From: Saccharicrinis sp. | GTDB lineage: Bacteria > Bacteroidota > Bacteroidia > Bacteroidales > Marinilabiliaceae | Direction: 5' to 3' | NCBI GenBank assembly: GCA_024635585.1 | Contig: JAGXIP010000168.1 | Coordinates: 1-38,271, forward strand | Length of the DNA: 38,271 nucleotides | Shown: one piece after another, positions 1 through 8,785 of the stretch | How positions within the stretch are numbered: position 1 is the stretch's first letter | Layout: the number at the start of each line of letters is the position of its first letter | Program-made: the position numbers and the translations under genes | Notes under the pieces: generated by a model | Told to the model about the DNA's origin: nothing | The model's database searches: none | Seen by the model: the letters and a program-made list of their open reading frames with translations, nothing else

Positions 1-1
1 C

Positions 2-97
2 GACACTTGGATTAAAAGAGAAGCCAATATATTCCATAGCCTTAGCTTTGCCATTCAATTGGACACGCAAAAAAAATACTACCTTGCTAATAAATAG
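2..97 (+). CDS. 3' end of an unidentified gene (partial)
   Basis: A reading frame is open from the left edge of the window for 31 codons and stops at TAG 95-97. The peptide ends in ...KKYYLANK. It is too short to assign a family. It has no stop in a stretch where the other two forward frames are broken, and it lies in the same direction as the MerR-type gene downstream, so it is plausibly the end of a real upstream gene. A chance open frame cannot be excluded. Confidence 0.4.
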   Translation, partial: DTWIKREANIFHSLSFAIQLDTQKKYYLANK

Positions 98-171
98 GTC
101 ATATTATACATTCCATAAAAGAACCTGAGCTGTAACGAAAATATAGTTCCAGTTTTTGTTTTATACATTTT

Positions 172-240
172 TAACCACGATGGGACAATGTACAAAATTC
201 TCTTTGTGTCCTTTGTGTGCACTTGGTGACCATTGTGTTT
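172..240. repeat. Imperfect palindromic intergenic repeat
   Basis: The left arm (AACCACGATGGGACAATG...) is an imperfect reverse complement of the right arm (...GTGACCATTGTGTTT), with CTTTGTGTCCTTTGTG in the middle. Repeats with this CTTTGTGTCCTTTGTG phrasing are scattered in intergenic regions of many bacterial genomes (recalled, not searched). This copy is degenerate, suggesting an old insertion. Confidence 0.4.
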
Positions 241-409
241 AATATTTCTAAATATTTCGCATGATGTTGCTTATAAAGCAAAGCATCAAATGCAATCTAA
301 AACTTAAAGTGCTATCTTTTTATTAAAAATGATGTATTTTTACATGATATGAATATTCCAAGTGATTGCTTTGTCACCATCAGCACCTCTTTTACAAACA
401 AAGCATGTC

Positions 410-422
410 AATGGTTACCATT
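410..422. promoter_or_regulatory. 13-bp palindrome, possible MerR operator
   Basis: AATGGT-T-ACCATT is a perfect palindrome about 48 bases upstream of the chosen MerR start. MerR-family dimers bind short dyads in their own promoters, so autoregulation is possible. Nothing else supports the call. Confidence 0.25.
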
Positions 423-470
423 TTTTTGAACCCTTGTTATATAAGTAGCACAACGTATAAACTTAACAAC

Positions 471-821
471 ATGCCATACAAAGAACCAAAAATAGAAAAA
501 ATGTTTTTTACCATTGGCGAGGTGGCCAAGATGTTCGACGTAAAAACATCGCTCATACGCTTTTGGGAAAAAGAATTTGAAATTATCAAACCCTTTAAAA
601 ATAAAAAGGGAAACCGAATGTTTACACCGGCCGATGTGGATAATTTCCATTTGATATTTTATTTGGTAAAAGAAAAGGGAATGACGCTGAAAGGCGCACA
701 AAAAAAGCTGCAAGACAATAAAGAAGGCACGGTCAACAATTTTGAGGTAATAAAAAAGCTAAAAGAAATCAGAGGTGTGTTGGTGGAACTGAAAGATAAT
801 TTGGAAAAAGATGAGGAATAA
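471..821 (+). CDS. MerR-family transcriptional regulator
   Basis: The 116-residue product opens with a MerR-type winged helix-turn-helix (residues about 11-80: FTIGEVAKMFDVKTSLIRFW, then a wing with NRMFTPADVDN). A short helical tail replaces an effector domain, as in the small MerR proteins common in Bacteroidota. I chose ATG 471 rather than the TTG at 366 because the extra 35 residues do not fit the family and contain no recognisable domain. The antitoxin gene begins 14 bases downstream, so the toxin-antitoxin pair may be co-transcribed. No Cys or other ligand site for a metal or drug is evident, so the effector and targets are unknown. Confidence 0.85.
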   Translation: MPYKEPKIEKMFFTIGEVAKMFDVKTSLIRFWEKEFEIIKPFKNKKGNRMFTPADVDNFHLIFYLVKEKGMTLKGAQKKLQDNKEGTVNNFEVIKKLKEIRGVLVELKDNLEKDEE

Positions 822-835
822 AAAATTTATATTTT

Positions 836-1057
836 ATGAATATTCAAGCCGAAAAAATAGAGATTATGAAATTGATTTTAGAAACGGAAAATCCGATTAT
901 TTTAGAATCAATCAGAGCACTTTTTGTGAAACGAGGAACATCAGATTTTTGGGAAACACTTTCTGATGCCCAAAAAGAGGATATCTTCAAAGGTATAGAT
1001 GATATCGAGAACGGTAAAGTTGTGGATTACGATGATTTTATGAAAGATCATCTATAA
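836..1057 (+). CDS. Antitoxin of a ParE/RelE-type module
   Basis: This is a 73-residue acidic protein with a helical N-terminus and an acidic tail (DDIENGKVVDYDDFMKDHL) of the kind that wraps the toxin in type II systems. Its TAA stop overlaps the ATG of the next gene (TAATG, 1 base), which is typical of translationally coupled antitoxin-toxin pairs. The assignment rests mainly on the partner, because small antitoxins diverge quickly. No helix-turn-helix or ribbon-helix-helix is clear in it. Confidence 0.7.
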   Translation: MNIQAEKIEIMKLILETENPIILESIRALFVKRGTSDFWETLSDAQKEDIFKGIDDIENGKVVDYDDFMKDHL

Positions 1058-1356
1058 TGAGAAGAGTAATCCTATCCAAGCGAGCCTCCCGAAAACTTGA
1101 AAATCTGTTTACTTATCTTGAAACAAAATGGAGCATCAAGGTGAAAAACGAATTTGCATTTAAATTTGATAAGGGAATTAGAAACATTCGAAAATTCCCG
1201 ATGAGCTGTAAGCAATCTGATAAAGTAAAAGGGCTTAGAATGCTTGTTCTCACAAAGCAAACCTCAGTTTTTTATCGATTCGATGATAAGGCAATTTATG
1301 TGGTAACAATTTTTGATACGCGAATGGATCCAGAACAATTGAGAAATCAAGCATAA
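1057..1356 (+). CDS. ParE/RelE superfamily toxin
   Basis: The 99-residue basic protein has the compact fold order of ParE/RelE toxins: two N-terminal helices (SKRASRKLENLFTYLETKW), a strand with GLRMLVLTKQTSVFYRFDD, and a final strand with IYVVTIFDTRMDPEQLR. RelE members cut mRNA on the ribosome and ParE members poison gyrase; the sequence alone does not decide between them. It lies in a housekeeping neighbourhood between MerR and nif3, which suggests a recent insertion of the module. A short direct repeat (1353-1365 and 1377-1388) follows it. Confidence 0.8.
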   Translation: MRRVILSKRASRKLENLFTYLETKWSIKVKNEFAFKFDKGIRNIRKFPMSCKQSDKVKGLRMLVLTKQTSVFYRFDDKAIYVVTIFDTRMDPEQLRNQA

Positions 1357-1388
1357 GACTTTTACCTTATCTCATTATAAGACTTTAC
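1353..1388. repeat. Short direct repeat ATAAGACTTT(T)AC
   Basis: ATAAGACTTTTAC (1353-1365) and ATAAGACTTTAC (1377-1388) lie 24 bases apart, spanning the toxin stop and the nif3 start region. They may be a regulator site for the downstream gene or a scar of the toxin-antitoxin insertion. Confidence 0.4.
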
Positions 1389-1390
1389 AT

Positions 1391-2485
1391 ATGAACGTAC
1401 ACCACATCACACAAATACTGGAAGACTTTGCACCCCTCTCCTTTCAGGAAAGTTACGACAATGCAGGGTTAATTATTGGAGATAAATACGCCGAAGCAAC
1501 AGGCATCTTAATTACGCTTGATGTTACCGAGGAAGTGCTCGACGAAGCCATTGGCTTAGGCTACAACTTTATTTTAGCACATCATCCCATTGCCATGGGT
1601 GGCGTTAAGCGATTCAACGGCAATAACTATAATGAGTGCATCATCATCAAAGCCATCAAAAACGATTTGGCCATTTATGCAGGGCACACCAATGTGGATA
1701 GCGTAATGAAAGGTGTGAACGGCAAAATATGCGAAAAAATCGGTTTACGCGATTGTAAAATTTTAGAACCTAAAAAAGGTGAACTATTTAAAATAGTTAC
1801 TTATGTTCCGCTGGCACAAGCCGATGAAGTGCGCACAGCTATGTTTGCCTCCGGCGCAGGCCATATTGGAAATTACGATAGCTGTAGTTTTAATTTGGAG
1901 GGACAAGGTACTTTTAGAGGCAACGAAAGCACGCATCCCTTTGCAGGTAAAAAAGGCCAACTCCACTACGAAAAAGAAATGAGGATAGAAACTGTAGTTC
2001 CTGCCCATTTAAAATCAAAAGTAATATCTGCGTTAAAACAAGCACATCCATACGAAGAAGTTGCCTACGACGTGTATTTACTGGACAATGCTTATGAGCA
2101 AGTTGGATCAGGCATGTATGGCATACTCGAAACAGAAGAAGAAGAGCTTGCTTTTTTAACAAGAATTAAAGAAATATTTGGTGCCGGAGCAGTACGTTAC
2201 ACCCGCTTATTAGGGAAACCAATAAAAAAAGTGGGGGTTTGTGGAGGAGCAGGCAGCTTTTTATTAAACAGAGCAAAAAGCATGGGTGCCGATATATTTA
2301 TTAGCGGCGATTTTAAGTATCACCAGTTTTCGGATGCCGAAAATGAAATTATTATTGCCGATATTGGGCATTTTGAAAGCGAACAGTTTACTAAAGAGGT
2401 GTTTTATGAGTTACTTACAAAAAAAATACCTAATTTTGCGCTTCGTTTATCTAATGTAAATACAAATCCTATTAAATATTTGTAG
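1391..2485 (+). CDS. Nif3-like dinuclear metal-centre protein (YqfO/YbgI family)
   Basis: The 364-residue protein has the Nif3 metal ligands in the expected order and spacing: H64-H65 (AHHPIAMGG), D103 (HTNVD) and H327...E331 (GHFESE). Between the two halves lies an insert (about 130-235) resembling the PII-like domain of the longer YqfO type, so the length fits that subfamily rather than the 250-residue YbgI type. Family members form toroidal hexamers. Their reaction is disputed (GTP cyclohydrolase-like or hydrolase roles proposed), so no reaction is asserted. The zinc-ribbon gene starts 4 bases after the stop, an arrangement widely conserved in Bacteroidota. Confidence 0.93.
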   Translation: MNVHHITQILEDFAPLSFQESYDNAGLIIGDKYAEATGILITLDVTEEVLDEAIGLGYNFILAHHPIAMGGVKRFNGNNYNECIIIKAIKNDLAIYAGHTNVDSVMKGVNGKICEKIGLRDCKILEPKKGELFKIVTYVPLAQADEVRTAMFASGAGHIGNYDSCSFNLEGQGTFRGNESTHPFAGKKGQLHYEKEMRIETVVPAHLKSKVISALKQAHPYEEVAYDVYLLDNAYEQVGSGMYGILETEEEELAFLTRIKEIFGAGAVRYTRLLGKPIKKVGVCGGAGSFLLNRAKSMGADIFISGDFKYHQFSDAENEIIIADIGHFESEQFTKEVFYELLTKKIPNFALRLSNVNTNPIKYL

Positions 2486-2489
2486 CAGA

Positions 2490-3254
2490 ATGGCAACAAA
2501 AAGTAAAAAAGCTGAAATGTCGGTAGAAGAAAAGCTAAAGGCATTGTACGATTTGCAAAGAGTGGCAACCGAGGTTGACAAAATCAGAACACTTAGAGGA
2601 GAGTTACCACTTGAAGTGCAGGATTTGGAAGACGAGATCGAAGGTCTGGAGACCCGTATTTCCAATTACGAAAATGAAGTGAAAGCCCTGAACGATTCTA
2701 TTAATGAGAAAAAGAACGACATCAAAGAATCGGGTGTGCTGATTAAAAAATACGAAGCACAACAATCAAACGTGCGTAACAACCGTGAATTTGATTCCTT
2801 GTCGAAAGAAACTGAATTCCAGAAGCTTGAAATTGAGCTGAGCGAAAAAAGAATTAAAGAATTTACAGCAGATCTTGCAACCAAACAAGGTGTTATTGAA
2901 TCGTCGAAGCAATTATTGGGCGAAAGAAAGGGAGACCTCGCTGCAAAAAAGAAAGAACTTGATGATATTGTTTCCGAAACAAAGAACGACGAAGACAAAA
3001 GAATCAAAAAGATTGGACAAATTGAAGATACCATTGAAGAGCGCTTACTAACCGCGTTTAAACGTATCCGATCCAATGCTATTAACGGATTAGCAGTTGT
3101 ACCTGTTGAACGGGATGCTTGTGGCGGATGTTTTAATAAAATACCACCACAGCGACAGTTGGATATCAAATCGCGCAAAAAAATAATTGTTTGCGAATAC
3201 TGTGGACGAATTTTGGTTGACAACGAAATAGATCAGGAAAAAGTTGAAGACTAG
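2490..3254 (+). CDS. Coiled-coil protein with C-terminal C4 zinc ribbon
   Basis: Residues about 15-185 are a long, highly charged heptad-rich antiparallel coiled coil. The C-terminal 50 residues carry a C4 zinc ribbon with C211-x2-C214 (CGGC) and C235-x2-C238 (CEYC). This matches the zinc-ribbon/coiled-coil family typified by chlamydial CT398 and Helicobacter HP0958. Those bind RNA polymerase sigma-54 or flagellar mRNA; no such role is shown in Bacteroidota. It is 4 bases downstream of nif3 and ends at a strong terminator, so the two form an operon end. Confidence 0.9.
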   Translation: MATKSKKAEMSVEEKLKALYDLQRVATEVDKIRTLRGELPLEVQDLEDEIEGLETRISNYENEVKALNDSINEKKNDIKESGVLIKKYEAQQSNVRNNREFDSLSKETEFQKLEIELSEKRIKEFTADLATKQGVIESSKQLLGERKGDLAAKKKELDDIVSETKNDEDKRIKKIGQIEDTIEERLLTAFKRIRSNAINGLAVVPVERDACGGCFNKIPPQRQLDIKSRKKIIVCEYCGRILVDNEIDQEKVED

Positions 3255-3277
3255 TTTTCTCCTATGACAAATATTTA

Positions 3278-3305
3278 AAGGCCACTCGCGAGTGGCCTTT
3301 TTTTA
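3278..3305 (+). terminator. Rho-independent terminator
   Basis: A 12-bp perfect inverted repeat centred on CTCG/CGAG (AAAGGCCACTCG and its complement) is followed by a run of T. It begins 24 bases after the stop of the zinc-ribbon gene and ends the nif3/zinc-ribbon transcript. The A-rich left arm lets it also act weakly on the other strand. Confidence 0.9.
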
Positions 3306-3310
3306 TTACC

Positions 3311-3319
3311 TATATTTGC
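3311..3319 (+). promoter_or_regulatory. Bacteroidota -7 element (TAnnTTTGC)
   Basis: TATATTTGC matches the Bacteroidota sigma-A -7 consensus TAnnTTTG exactly, sits just after the terminator and 20 bases before the ATG at 3339. No clear -33 TTG is seen. Confidence 0.55.
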
Positions 3320-3338
3320 TATCAATTATAAGCCCTAT

Positions 3339-4781
3339 ATGATACGTGTTGTAAATTTACGAGTATTGTTTGCCGTATTTATTTTGTTGACCGTTCAAAA
3401 AGTAACAAGGTCGCAAAATATAAATACTGCATTCCAACGTAGTTTTTACGCAGTTCTAAACGGCAACAACCTCAGCAACGACTCCACTACAAAAGGATGC
3501 AGCCCAGCCGAAAAAGCCTATTTAAAGCATTATCAATTGTTTCTTAATAGGATGATAAGCAATACCGTATCCGATAGTTACAATGACCAACTTAAAAGCA
3601 TTAGCGACACCTTGGATAAATATAGCGATGTTGAAGAACGCGCTTCAGCATTTTTGTCGGAGATATACTTACAGAAAGGCATTATAGAATATGTGGCAAA
3701 TAAGCAAAGCGATGCCATATTCTCCTTTTTCAAAGGCTACAGATATTGGCAGAAAAGCGAGCGGGAACAAGCCGAACTTATTTCCAACTTAAAACTAAGG
3801 GGGATTTTCAACCTGCTTATGAGCTATATGCCACAGCCCTATAACCGATGGGCTGGATGGATAGGCTTTAGTGGCAACAGCCAAAAAGGTTTTGCTGCGC
3901 TGAATGCCTATTTAAACGCCAGTGATAACAACATTGGCTATGAGCAAGATGCCATCATTTATCTCGCTTTTAGCTATCTTAAATTTGAAGCAGGCGAAAA
4001 GGAGATAGAAAAATTAATTAACAACAAGCAAAGCAGCAACTTGACTCCTCTTGCACAGTTTGCCTTAACACGTTGCGCATTTAAAATACGCAAACCATCG
4101 CTAGTGCTACCCTGGTTTGCCGACAGTACTACACAGGCCTTTTTGCCCATGCTTTACCTAAAAGGTAAGTATCAGGTGTTAAGTTTCGATAAAAAAGCCG
4201 AAAACACACTTTTAGAATATATCAAAAAAAACAAATCTGGTCAGTTTGTTGCCGATGCACACCGCTACCTATCATGGCACTATTTTTTAAACGATGCTAA
4301 GGTAGAGTACCTGCAACAGCAAAAATTTATATCTAAGCTTACATCGTATCCAACGTGGGAGGACAGGCAGGCCAACTACGAAAATTCGTTAAACACACAA
4401 CTCCATAAGGTACTGTTACAATCACGAATTTTATTTGATGTTGGGAGATATAAAGATGCAGTTGACACGCTCACCGTTCACCAGGCAAGCATTAAAGGAT
4501 TGGCACAAAATATCGAACTTCAGTACCGATTAGGAAGATGCTATCAGATGCTTGACCAAAAAGCGAGAGCGATATTCCATTATTCAGAGGCTATAAAAAT
4601 AGGCGATGACGACCAGAGGTATTTTGCACCTTATGCAGCTCTTTATACCTCAGAACTTTATTTGGAAGAAAACCCTGTTACTGCAAAATTCTATCTGGAC
4701 GAAGCTAAAAGATTGAATAACGGCGAGCACAAGGATGATATAACCCGGAGAATTGATCTGTTACAACAGCGGTTTAAATAA
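3339..4781 (+). CDS. Secreted helical-repeat (TPR-like) protein, function unknown
   Basis: The 480-residue product begins with a signal peptide (basic start, hydrophobic LFAVFILLTV, then a cleavage region near residue 25). The rest is alpha-helical with tetratricopeptide-like helical pairs, for example the C-terminal segment ELQYRLGRCYQMLDQKARAI followed by another pair. It likely sits in the periplasm or on the inner face of the outer membrane. The ABC ATPase gene starts 24 bases downstream, suggesting co-transcription from the promoter at 3311. I do not recognise a named family and give no function. Confidence 0.75.
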   Translation: MIRVVNLRVLFAVFILLTVQKVTRSQNINTAFQRSFYAVLNGNNLSNDSTTKGCSPAEKAYLKHYQLFLNRMISNTVSDSYNDQLKSISDTLDKYSDVEERASAFLSEIYLQKGIIEYVANKQSDAIFSFFKGYRYWQKSEREQAELISNLKLRGIFNLLMSYMPQPYNRWAGWIGFSGNSQKGFAALNAYLNASDNNIGYEQDAIIYLAFSYLKFEAGEKEIEKLINNKQSSNLTPLAQFALTRCAFKIRKPSLVLPWFADSTTQAFLPMLYLKGKYQVLSFDKKAENTLLEYIKKNKSGQFVADAHRYLSWHYFLNDAKVEYLQQQKFISKLTSYPTWEDRQANYENSLNTQLHKVLLQSRILFDVGRYKDAVDTLTVHQASIKGLAQNIELQYRLGRCYQMLDQKARAIFHYSEAIKIGDDDQRYFAPYAALYTSELYLEENPVTAKFYLDEAKRLNNGEHKDDITRRIDLLQQRFK

Positions 4782-4805
4782 AAATCATTATTAAACAATA
4801 ATAAA

Positions 4806-6074
4806 TTGAAACATTTTGCAATAGAAAGTAAAGGGCTTTCCGTGAAGCAAATATGGATGCAGCAGCTCCTCAAAGGCGAAGGTGAAATCCCGTTCCTGCA
4901 AGGTAAAAAGGGATTGCTGTTTTCTACCATCACCCTCGACAAATTCATAGACGAGGAACTGAGACACGATAAATTTTTATTGACGGACAAGGGTGGAAGA
5001 AGTATTCGCACTTATAGTAGTGGCGAGCAACGTAAGGAATTGTTGAAATATCAGATGCAACAAAAACCAGATTTTTTAGTCTTAGACAATCCCTTCGACT
5101 GTTTGGACACAGAGTCGGTTCATCAACTGAAAATACAGTTAGAAAAAGTGGCTGAAAACATTCCAATTATTCAGCTATTTAAAAGACACACAGACATCCT
5201 TCCTTTTATTACCAAGGTTCTTGAGATGTTACCTGGTGGCACATTGTATTGGCATCCGGTGCAAGCGTACATCCTAAATGCCGCAAAACACCTACAATCG
5301 CTCCATGTAACCATCCCCAGCGCCTTAAAACCCTTTGAAAATACACCCAGAGTGCTGGTGGATATGAATCGCGTGAGTGTGAGCTACAACAATCAAATTA
5401 TTGTGAAGGATATATGCTGGAAAATAAAAAAAGGTGAATTTTGGCATTTGAAGGGATCCAACGGTTCGGGCAAAACAACCCTACTCTCTATGATTTACGG
5501 CGATAATCCCAAAGCTTATGGTCAGGAGCTGTACTTATTTGGTCATAAAAAAGGCAGTGGAGAGAGCGTATGGTCAATAAAGGAAAAGATTGGTTACTTC
5601 ACCCCTTCGCTTACCGACAACTTTCGCGGTAGCCATAATGCCTTACAAATGATTATTTCGGGGCTGATGGATAGTGTGGGGCTATATGCGAAGCCCAGCG
5701 ACCTGCAAAAGAAGTTGGCACAGGACTGGCTTAGGGTAATTAACATGGATGATAAAAAGCACCATCCCTTTAGTGAACTGTCGCAGATTAACCAACGCTT
5801 GGTACTCATTGCCCGAGCCATGATTAAACACCCTCCACTTTTAATTCTTGACGAGCCATCAACAGGTATCGATGATGAGAGCGCCAGACTCCTGGTTGCA
5901 CTTGTCAACCAAATAGCCCGGCAAAGCAATTCCGCCATTATATATGTGTCGCACCGCACCGAACCCGGGCTAAAACCACATTTTACTTTTGAATTGGTTA
6001 AAAGCAATGAGGGCAGTACTGGAAGGGTGGTAGTGGATGCATTAATCAATAGACCGTTAGATAATAGACATTAG
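4806..6074 (+). CDS. ModF-like tandem ABC ATPase with a degenerate first half
   Basis: Two ABC modules are fused, as in ModF (PhrA). The second half is complete: Walker A GSNGSGKT 217-224, Walker B LLILDE 345-350, D-loop near 354, switch His383. Its signature reads FSELSQINQ (322-330) instead of LSGGQ. The first half has a signature (YSSGEQRK, 70-77) and a Walker B (FLVLDN, 90-95) but no Walker A, and begins close to where the Q-loop would be. Start is TTG 4806; no upstream in-frame ATG exists. Only one composite ATP site is therefore likely. No permease is adjacent, so transport is not supported; ModF-type proteins are soluble and of unsettled role. Confidence 0.85.
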   Translation: MKHFAIESKGLSVKQIWMQQLLKGEGEIPFLQGKKGLLFSTITLDKFIDEELRHDKFLLTDKGGRSIRTYSSGEQRKELLKYQMQQKPDFLVLDNPFDCLDTESVHQLKIQLEKVAENIPIIQLFKRHTDILPFITKVLEMLPGGTLYWHPVQAYILNAAKHLQSLHVTIPSALKPFENTPRVLVDMNRVSVSYNNQIIVKDICWKIKKGEFWHLKGSNGSGKTTLLSMIYGDNPKAYGQELYLFGHKKGSGESVWSIKEKIGYFTPSLTDNFRGSHNALQMIISGLMDSVGLYAKPSDLQKKLAQDWLRVINMDDKKHHPFSELSQINQRLVLIARAMIKHPPLLILDEPSTGIDDESARLLVALVNQIARQSNSAIIYVSHRTEPGLKPHFTFELVKSNEGSTGRVVVDALINRPLDNRH

Positions 6075-6256
6075 ACTTATTTACAAACTACACATTATAA
6101 ACGCGTTAGCGAAATTTAATAACACTACAGAAACTCTAACATTCAGTTAGTCACAAAAAATAACGAAGGGTTCTAAATAAAAAGTAACATTAAAATATTT
6201 TAAGGATAGATCACTTAAACTTATCTTATCAGAGATGATGAACTAACCCCACATAA

Positions 6257-6290
6257 CTAAAAAAACGGCTCTTTAAAAAAAGAACCGTTC
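6257..6290 (-). terminator. Rho-independent terminator for typA
   Basis: Read on the minus strand, AACGG(T)TCTTT pairs with AAAGA(G)CCGTT (one mismatch or wobble), followed by a run of seven T. It lies about 30-65 bases past the typA stop. The run of A before the stem gives T on the minus strand only, so it serves typA rather than the ABC gene. Confidence 0.75.
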
Positions 6291-6321
6291 CTTAAATTAT
6301 AATTTCCAAAACTTCTTCTTC

Positions 6322-8118
6322 CTATTTGGGAAGACGTTTGCGCTCGTGCTCTTGCAATAATATTTTGCGAATACGAATGGATTTTGGTGTTACCTCCACA
6401 TATTCGTCTCCCTGTATATATTCCAACGCTTCCTCCAACGAAAAGATGATGGGGGGTGCCAAGCGTACTTTATCATCCGTACCTGAAGTACGCATATTGG
6501 TTAGTTTTTTGGTTTTTGTGATGTTAACTGTCAAATCTCCATCACGGTTATTTTCACCAATCACCTGACCTGTATATATTTTCTCCTGAGGTGCTACAAA
6601 AAACTCACCTCTGTCCTGAAGCTTGTCCAATGCGTAAGGTATGGCCGCCCCATCTTCCATAGAAATAAGTGAACCGTTTATACGTTTTGCGATATGCCCT
6701 TTGTAAGGTTGAAACTCGATAAAACGGTGCGCCATAATAGCTTCTCCTGCGGTAGCCGTAAGCATAGCATTACGTAAACCAATAATTCCACGCGAAGGAA
6801 TAGTAAACTCAATAACTACACGCTCGCCTTTGCGTTCCATACTCAACATATCCCCTTTACGTTGGCTAACCATCTCAATTGCCTTTCCGGCATGCTCGTC
6901 CGGCAGGTCAATGGTTAGCTCCTCAATAGGTTCATGTTTTATAGCCGCTATCTCTTTTATAATTACACGTGGCTGGCCAATCTGCATTTCGTAGCCTTCG
7001 CGACGCATTGTTTCTATCAAAATGGCCAAGTGAAGTACTCCGCGCCCATAAACATTCCAAGCATCTGCCGAATTGGTATTTTCAACCTTTAACGCAAGGT
7101 TTTTTTCCAGCTCAGCATCTAAGCGATCTTTGATATGGCGCGAGGTAACAAATTTACCATCCTGACCAAAAAATGGAGAGTTGTTAATGGTAAACAACAT
7201 GCTCATGGTAGGCTCGTCAATGGCAATAGGATCCAACGCCTCTGGGTTTTCTACATCTGCAATCGTATCCCCAATATCAAACTTTTCTAAGCCTATTATG
7301 GCACAAAGCTCACCGCATTGCACCTCGTTTACTTTAGTACGCCCTAATCCGTCAAAAATATTAATCTCTTTGATTTTTGTTTTGGTGATGGAGCCATCTC
7401 GGCTTACCAAGGCCACCTGTTGATTGGTCTTGAGTTGGCCACGGTGAACACGTCCTATGGCAATTCGTCCGGTATATGGCGAGTGGTCCAAAGAGGTGAT
7501 AAGCATCTGTGGTGTACCCTCAAGTATTGTAGGGGCAGGTATATTCTCTAAAACGGCATCAAATACAGCCGATATATCTTCGGTTTGCTTTCTCCAATCG
7601 GTACTCATCCAATTATTTCGGGCCGAACCATAAATGGTTACAAAGTTTAACTGATCTTCAGTGGCCTCTAAATTAAACATAAGGTCAAAAACAGCTTCCT
7701 GAACTTCCTCGGGGCGACAATTTGCTTTATCTACCTTATTTATTACCACAATAGGTTTTAATCCCAGCTTAAGTGCCTTTTGCAAAACAAAACGTGTTTG
7801 TGGCATAGGTCCTTCAAATGCATCTACCAAAAGTAAAACCCCATCGGCCATGTTCAAAACGCGTTCCACCTCACCACCAAAGTCGGAGTGACCGGGGGTA
7901 TCAATAATGTTTATTTTTGTGTCCTTGTACATTACCGAAACGTTTTTCGAAAGAATGGTAATTCCTCTTTCCCTTTCGAGATCGTTGTTATCCATAAAAA
8001 GCTCCTTCACCTCCTGATGATCCTTGAACAATTTACCCGCGAGTAACATTTTATCTACCAAGGTTGTCTTGCCGTGGTCAACGTGCGCAATAATTGCGAT
8101 ATTCCTTATGTCGTGCAT
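6322..8118 (-). CDS. typA: Ribosome-associated GTPase TypA/BipA
   Basis: The 598-residue translation-factor GTPase has G1 AHVDHGKTT (11-19), G3 [12 protein letters not shown]4 NKVDK, an EF-Tu-like domain II, and the BipA-specific C-terminal domain ([20 protein letters not shown], then [19 protein letters not shown]). TypA binds 70S ribosomes near the EF-G site and assists 50S assembly and stress or low-temperature growth. I chose ATG 8118 over an upstream in-frame ATG at 8172 because a -7 promoter element (8140-8148) lies inside the longer frame and because TypA proteins begin ...[16 protein letters not shown]. Confidence 0.97.
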   Translation of the reverse strand: MHDIRNIAIIAHVDHGKTTLVDKMLLAGKLFKDHQEVKELFMDNNDLERERGITILSKNVSVMYKDTKINIIDTPGHSDFGGEVERVLNMADGVLLLVDAFEGPMPQTRFVLQKALKLGLKPIVVINKVDKANCRPEEVQEAVFDLMFNLEATEDQLNFVTIYGSARNNWMSTDWRKQTEDISAVFDAVLENIPAPTILEGTPQMLITSLDHSPYTGRIAIGRVHRGQLKTNQQVALVSRDGSITKTKIKEINIFDGLGRTKVNEVQCGELCAIIGLEKFDIGDTIADVENPEALDPIAIDEPTMSMLFTINNSPFFGQDGKFVTSRHIKDRLDAELEKNLALKVENTNSADAWNVYGRGVLHLAILIETMRREGYEMQIGQPRVIIKEIAAIKHEPIEELTIDLPDEHAGKAIEMVSQRKGDMLSMERKGERVVIEFTIPSRGIIGLRNAMLTATAGEAIMAHRFIEFQPYKGHIAKRINGSLISMEDGAAIPYALDKLQDRGEFFVAPQEKIYTGQVIGENNRDGDLTVNITKTKKLTNMRTSGTDDKVRLAPPIIFSLEEALEYIQGDEYVEVTPKSIRIRKILLQEHERKRLPK

Positions 8119-8444
8119 ATATTTATAAAAAATGAGGGTGCAAAGGTAGTTTTTATTTCGGTTCTTTTTCACTGTTGATTTTAAAATAATTGCATAAGCA
8201 ATTGTATTTAAAGCTATTTAACCTATTGGCTTCAATTTATTAAGTATGAGTTGAAGAACGCTTTTTAAGCAGCTATAAATTAATTTAATGCAGATGGGAT
8301 AAAATGTCCCAACGGAAGTAGAATTTTAAAAGTAGGAATTAATAATTAAGGTGGGCGGAGGAAAGAAAAAACATACTATAATCTCATGTATAAAACAATG
8401 GCTCAATATAAATACATACTGAGGTTTGGAATGGAACAGCGCTT
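8119..8444. other. Intergenic region between typA and the glycan locus
   Basis: Apart from the typA promoter I see no gene, hairpin or repeat here. It is AT-rich and separates housekeeping genes from the surface-glycan locus. Confidence 0.6.
8140..8148 (-). promoter_or_regulatory. typA -7 promoter element
   Basis: On the minus strand the sequence TACCTTTGC fits the Bacteroidota TAnnTTTG consensus. It would give a transcript starting near 8134 and a 5' leader of about 15 bases to ATG 8118. It therefore excludes the longer reading frame as the expressed form. Confidence 0.65.
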
Positions 8445-8693
8445 TTAATCAGCCGCAACTTCTTCACTTTTTTTTCGAATGAACGCGGTAATCCGCTCCA
8501 CGCTTCCAAAATTTTCCTCCTGCAGTTCAGTATCTTCTGTTACAATATTAAATTCACTCTCCAAGAAGTTGATTAGACCCAATAGACCCATGGAATCAAA
8601 AATTCCTTCATCAAAGATTAAGGTTTCATCTTTAATGTCGGATGGATTACAAAATGACGTTTCGGCAATAAATTTTCGTATAGTTTCTTTCAT
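8445..8693 (-). CDS. Acyl carrier protein
   Basis: The 82-residue acidic protein has the four-helix ACP pattern and a 4'-phosphopantetheine attachment serine in the motif FDSMG (IFDEGIFDSMGLLGLINFLE region). It is not the fatty-acid synthase AcpP type (which has DSLD). It resembles the stand-alone ACPs that serve sugar or lipid acylation and small acyl-ligase pathways. The start was set at ATG 8693; an ATG 18 bases upstream is possible. It lies about 90 bases downstream of the dehydratase gene on the same strand, so the two may be co-transcribed. No acyl-ACP ligase is in the window. Confidence 0.85.
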   Translation of the reverse strand: MKETIRKFIAETSFCNPSDIKDETLIFDEGIFDSMGLLGLINFLESEFNIVTEDTELQEENFGSVERITAFIRKKSEEVAAD

Positions 8694-8785
8694 AATTAAA
8701 GGCTTAACCATTAACAGATATATATTTAAATCGTTTTTTCAAATTAATAATATTCATAGATGAGACCCTAAAAAACAAGTTACTG

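Larger units (their letters stand above)
98..470. other. Intergenic region before the MerR gene
   Basis: This 373-base AT-rich gap has no convincing gene. It contains a degenerate inverted repeat of the CTTTGTGTCCTTTGTG type at about 172-240 and a 13-bp palindrome at 410-422. An in-frame TTG at 366 could extend the MerR gene, but the extension (rich in Cys, His and Tyr) does not look like a MerR N-terminus. Confidence 0.5.

Noticed and set aside
366-470. N-terminal extension of the MerR gene from a TTG at 366
   Set aside because: The extra residues are unlike any MerR N-terminus, and ATG 471 gives a normal family start.
2666-3223. 185-codon open frame opposite the coiled-coil gene
   Set aside because: It is an antisense shadow of a Glu/Lys-rich coiled coil (giving Ser/Phe/Leu-rich protein), a known artefact.
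8119-8172. Longer typA frame from ATG 8172
   Set aside because: A TAnnTTTGC promoter lies inside it and the extra 18 residues precede the normal [16 protein letters not shown] start.
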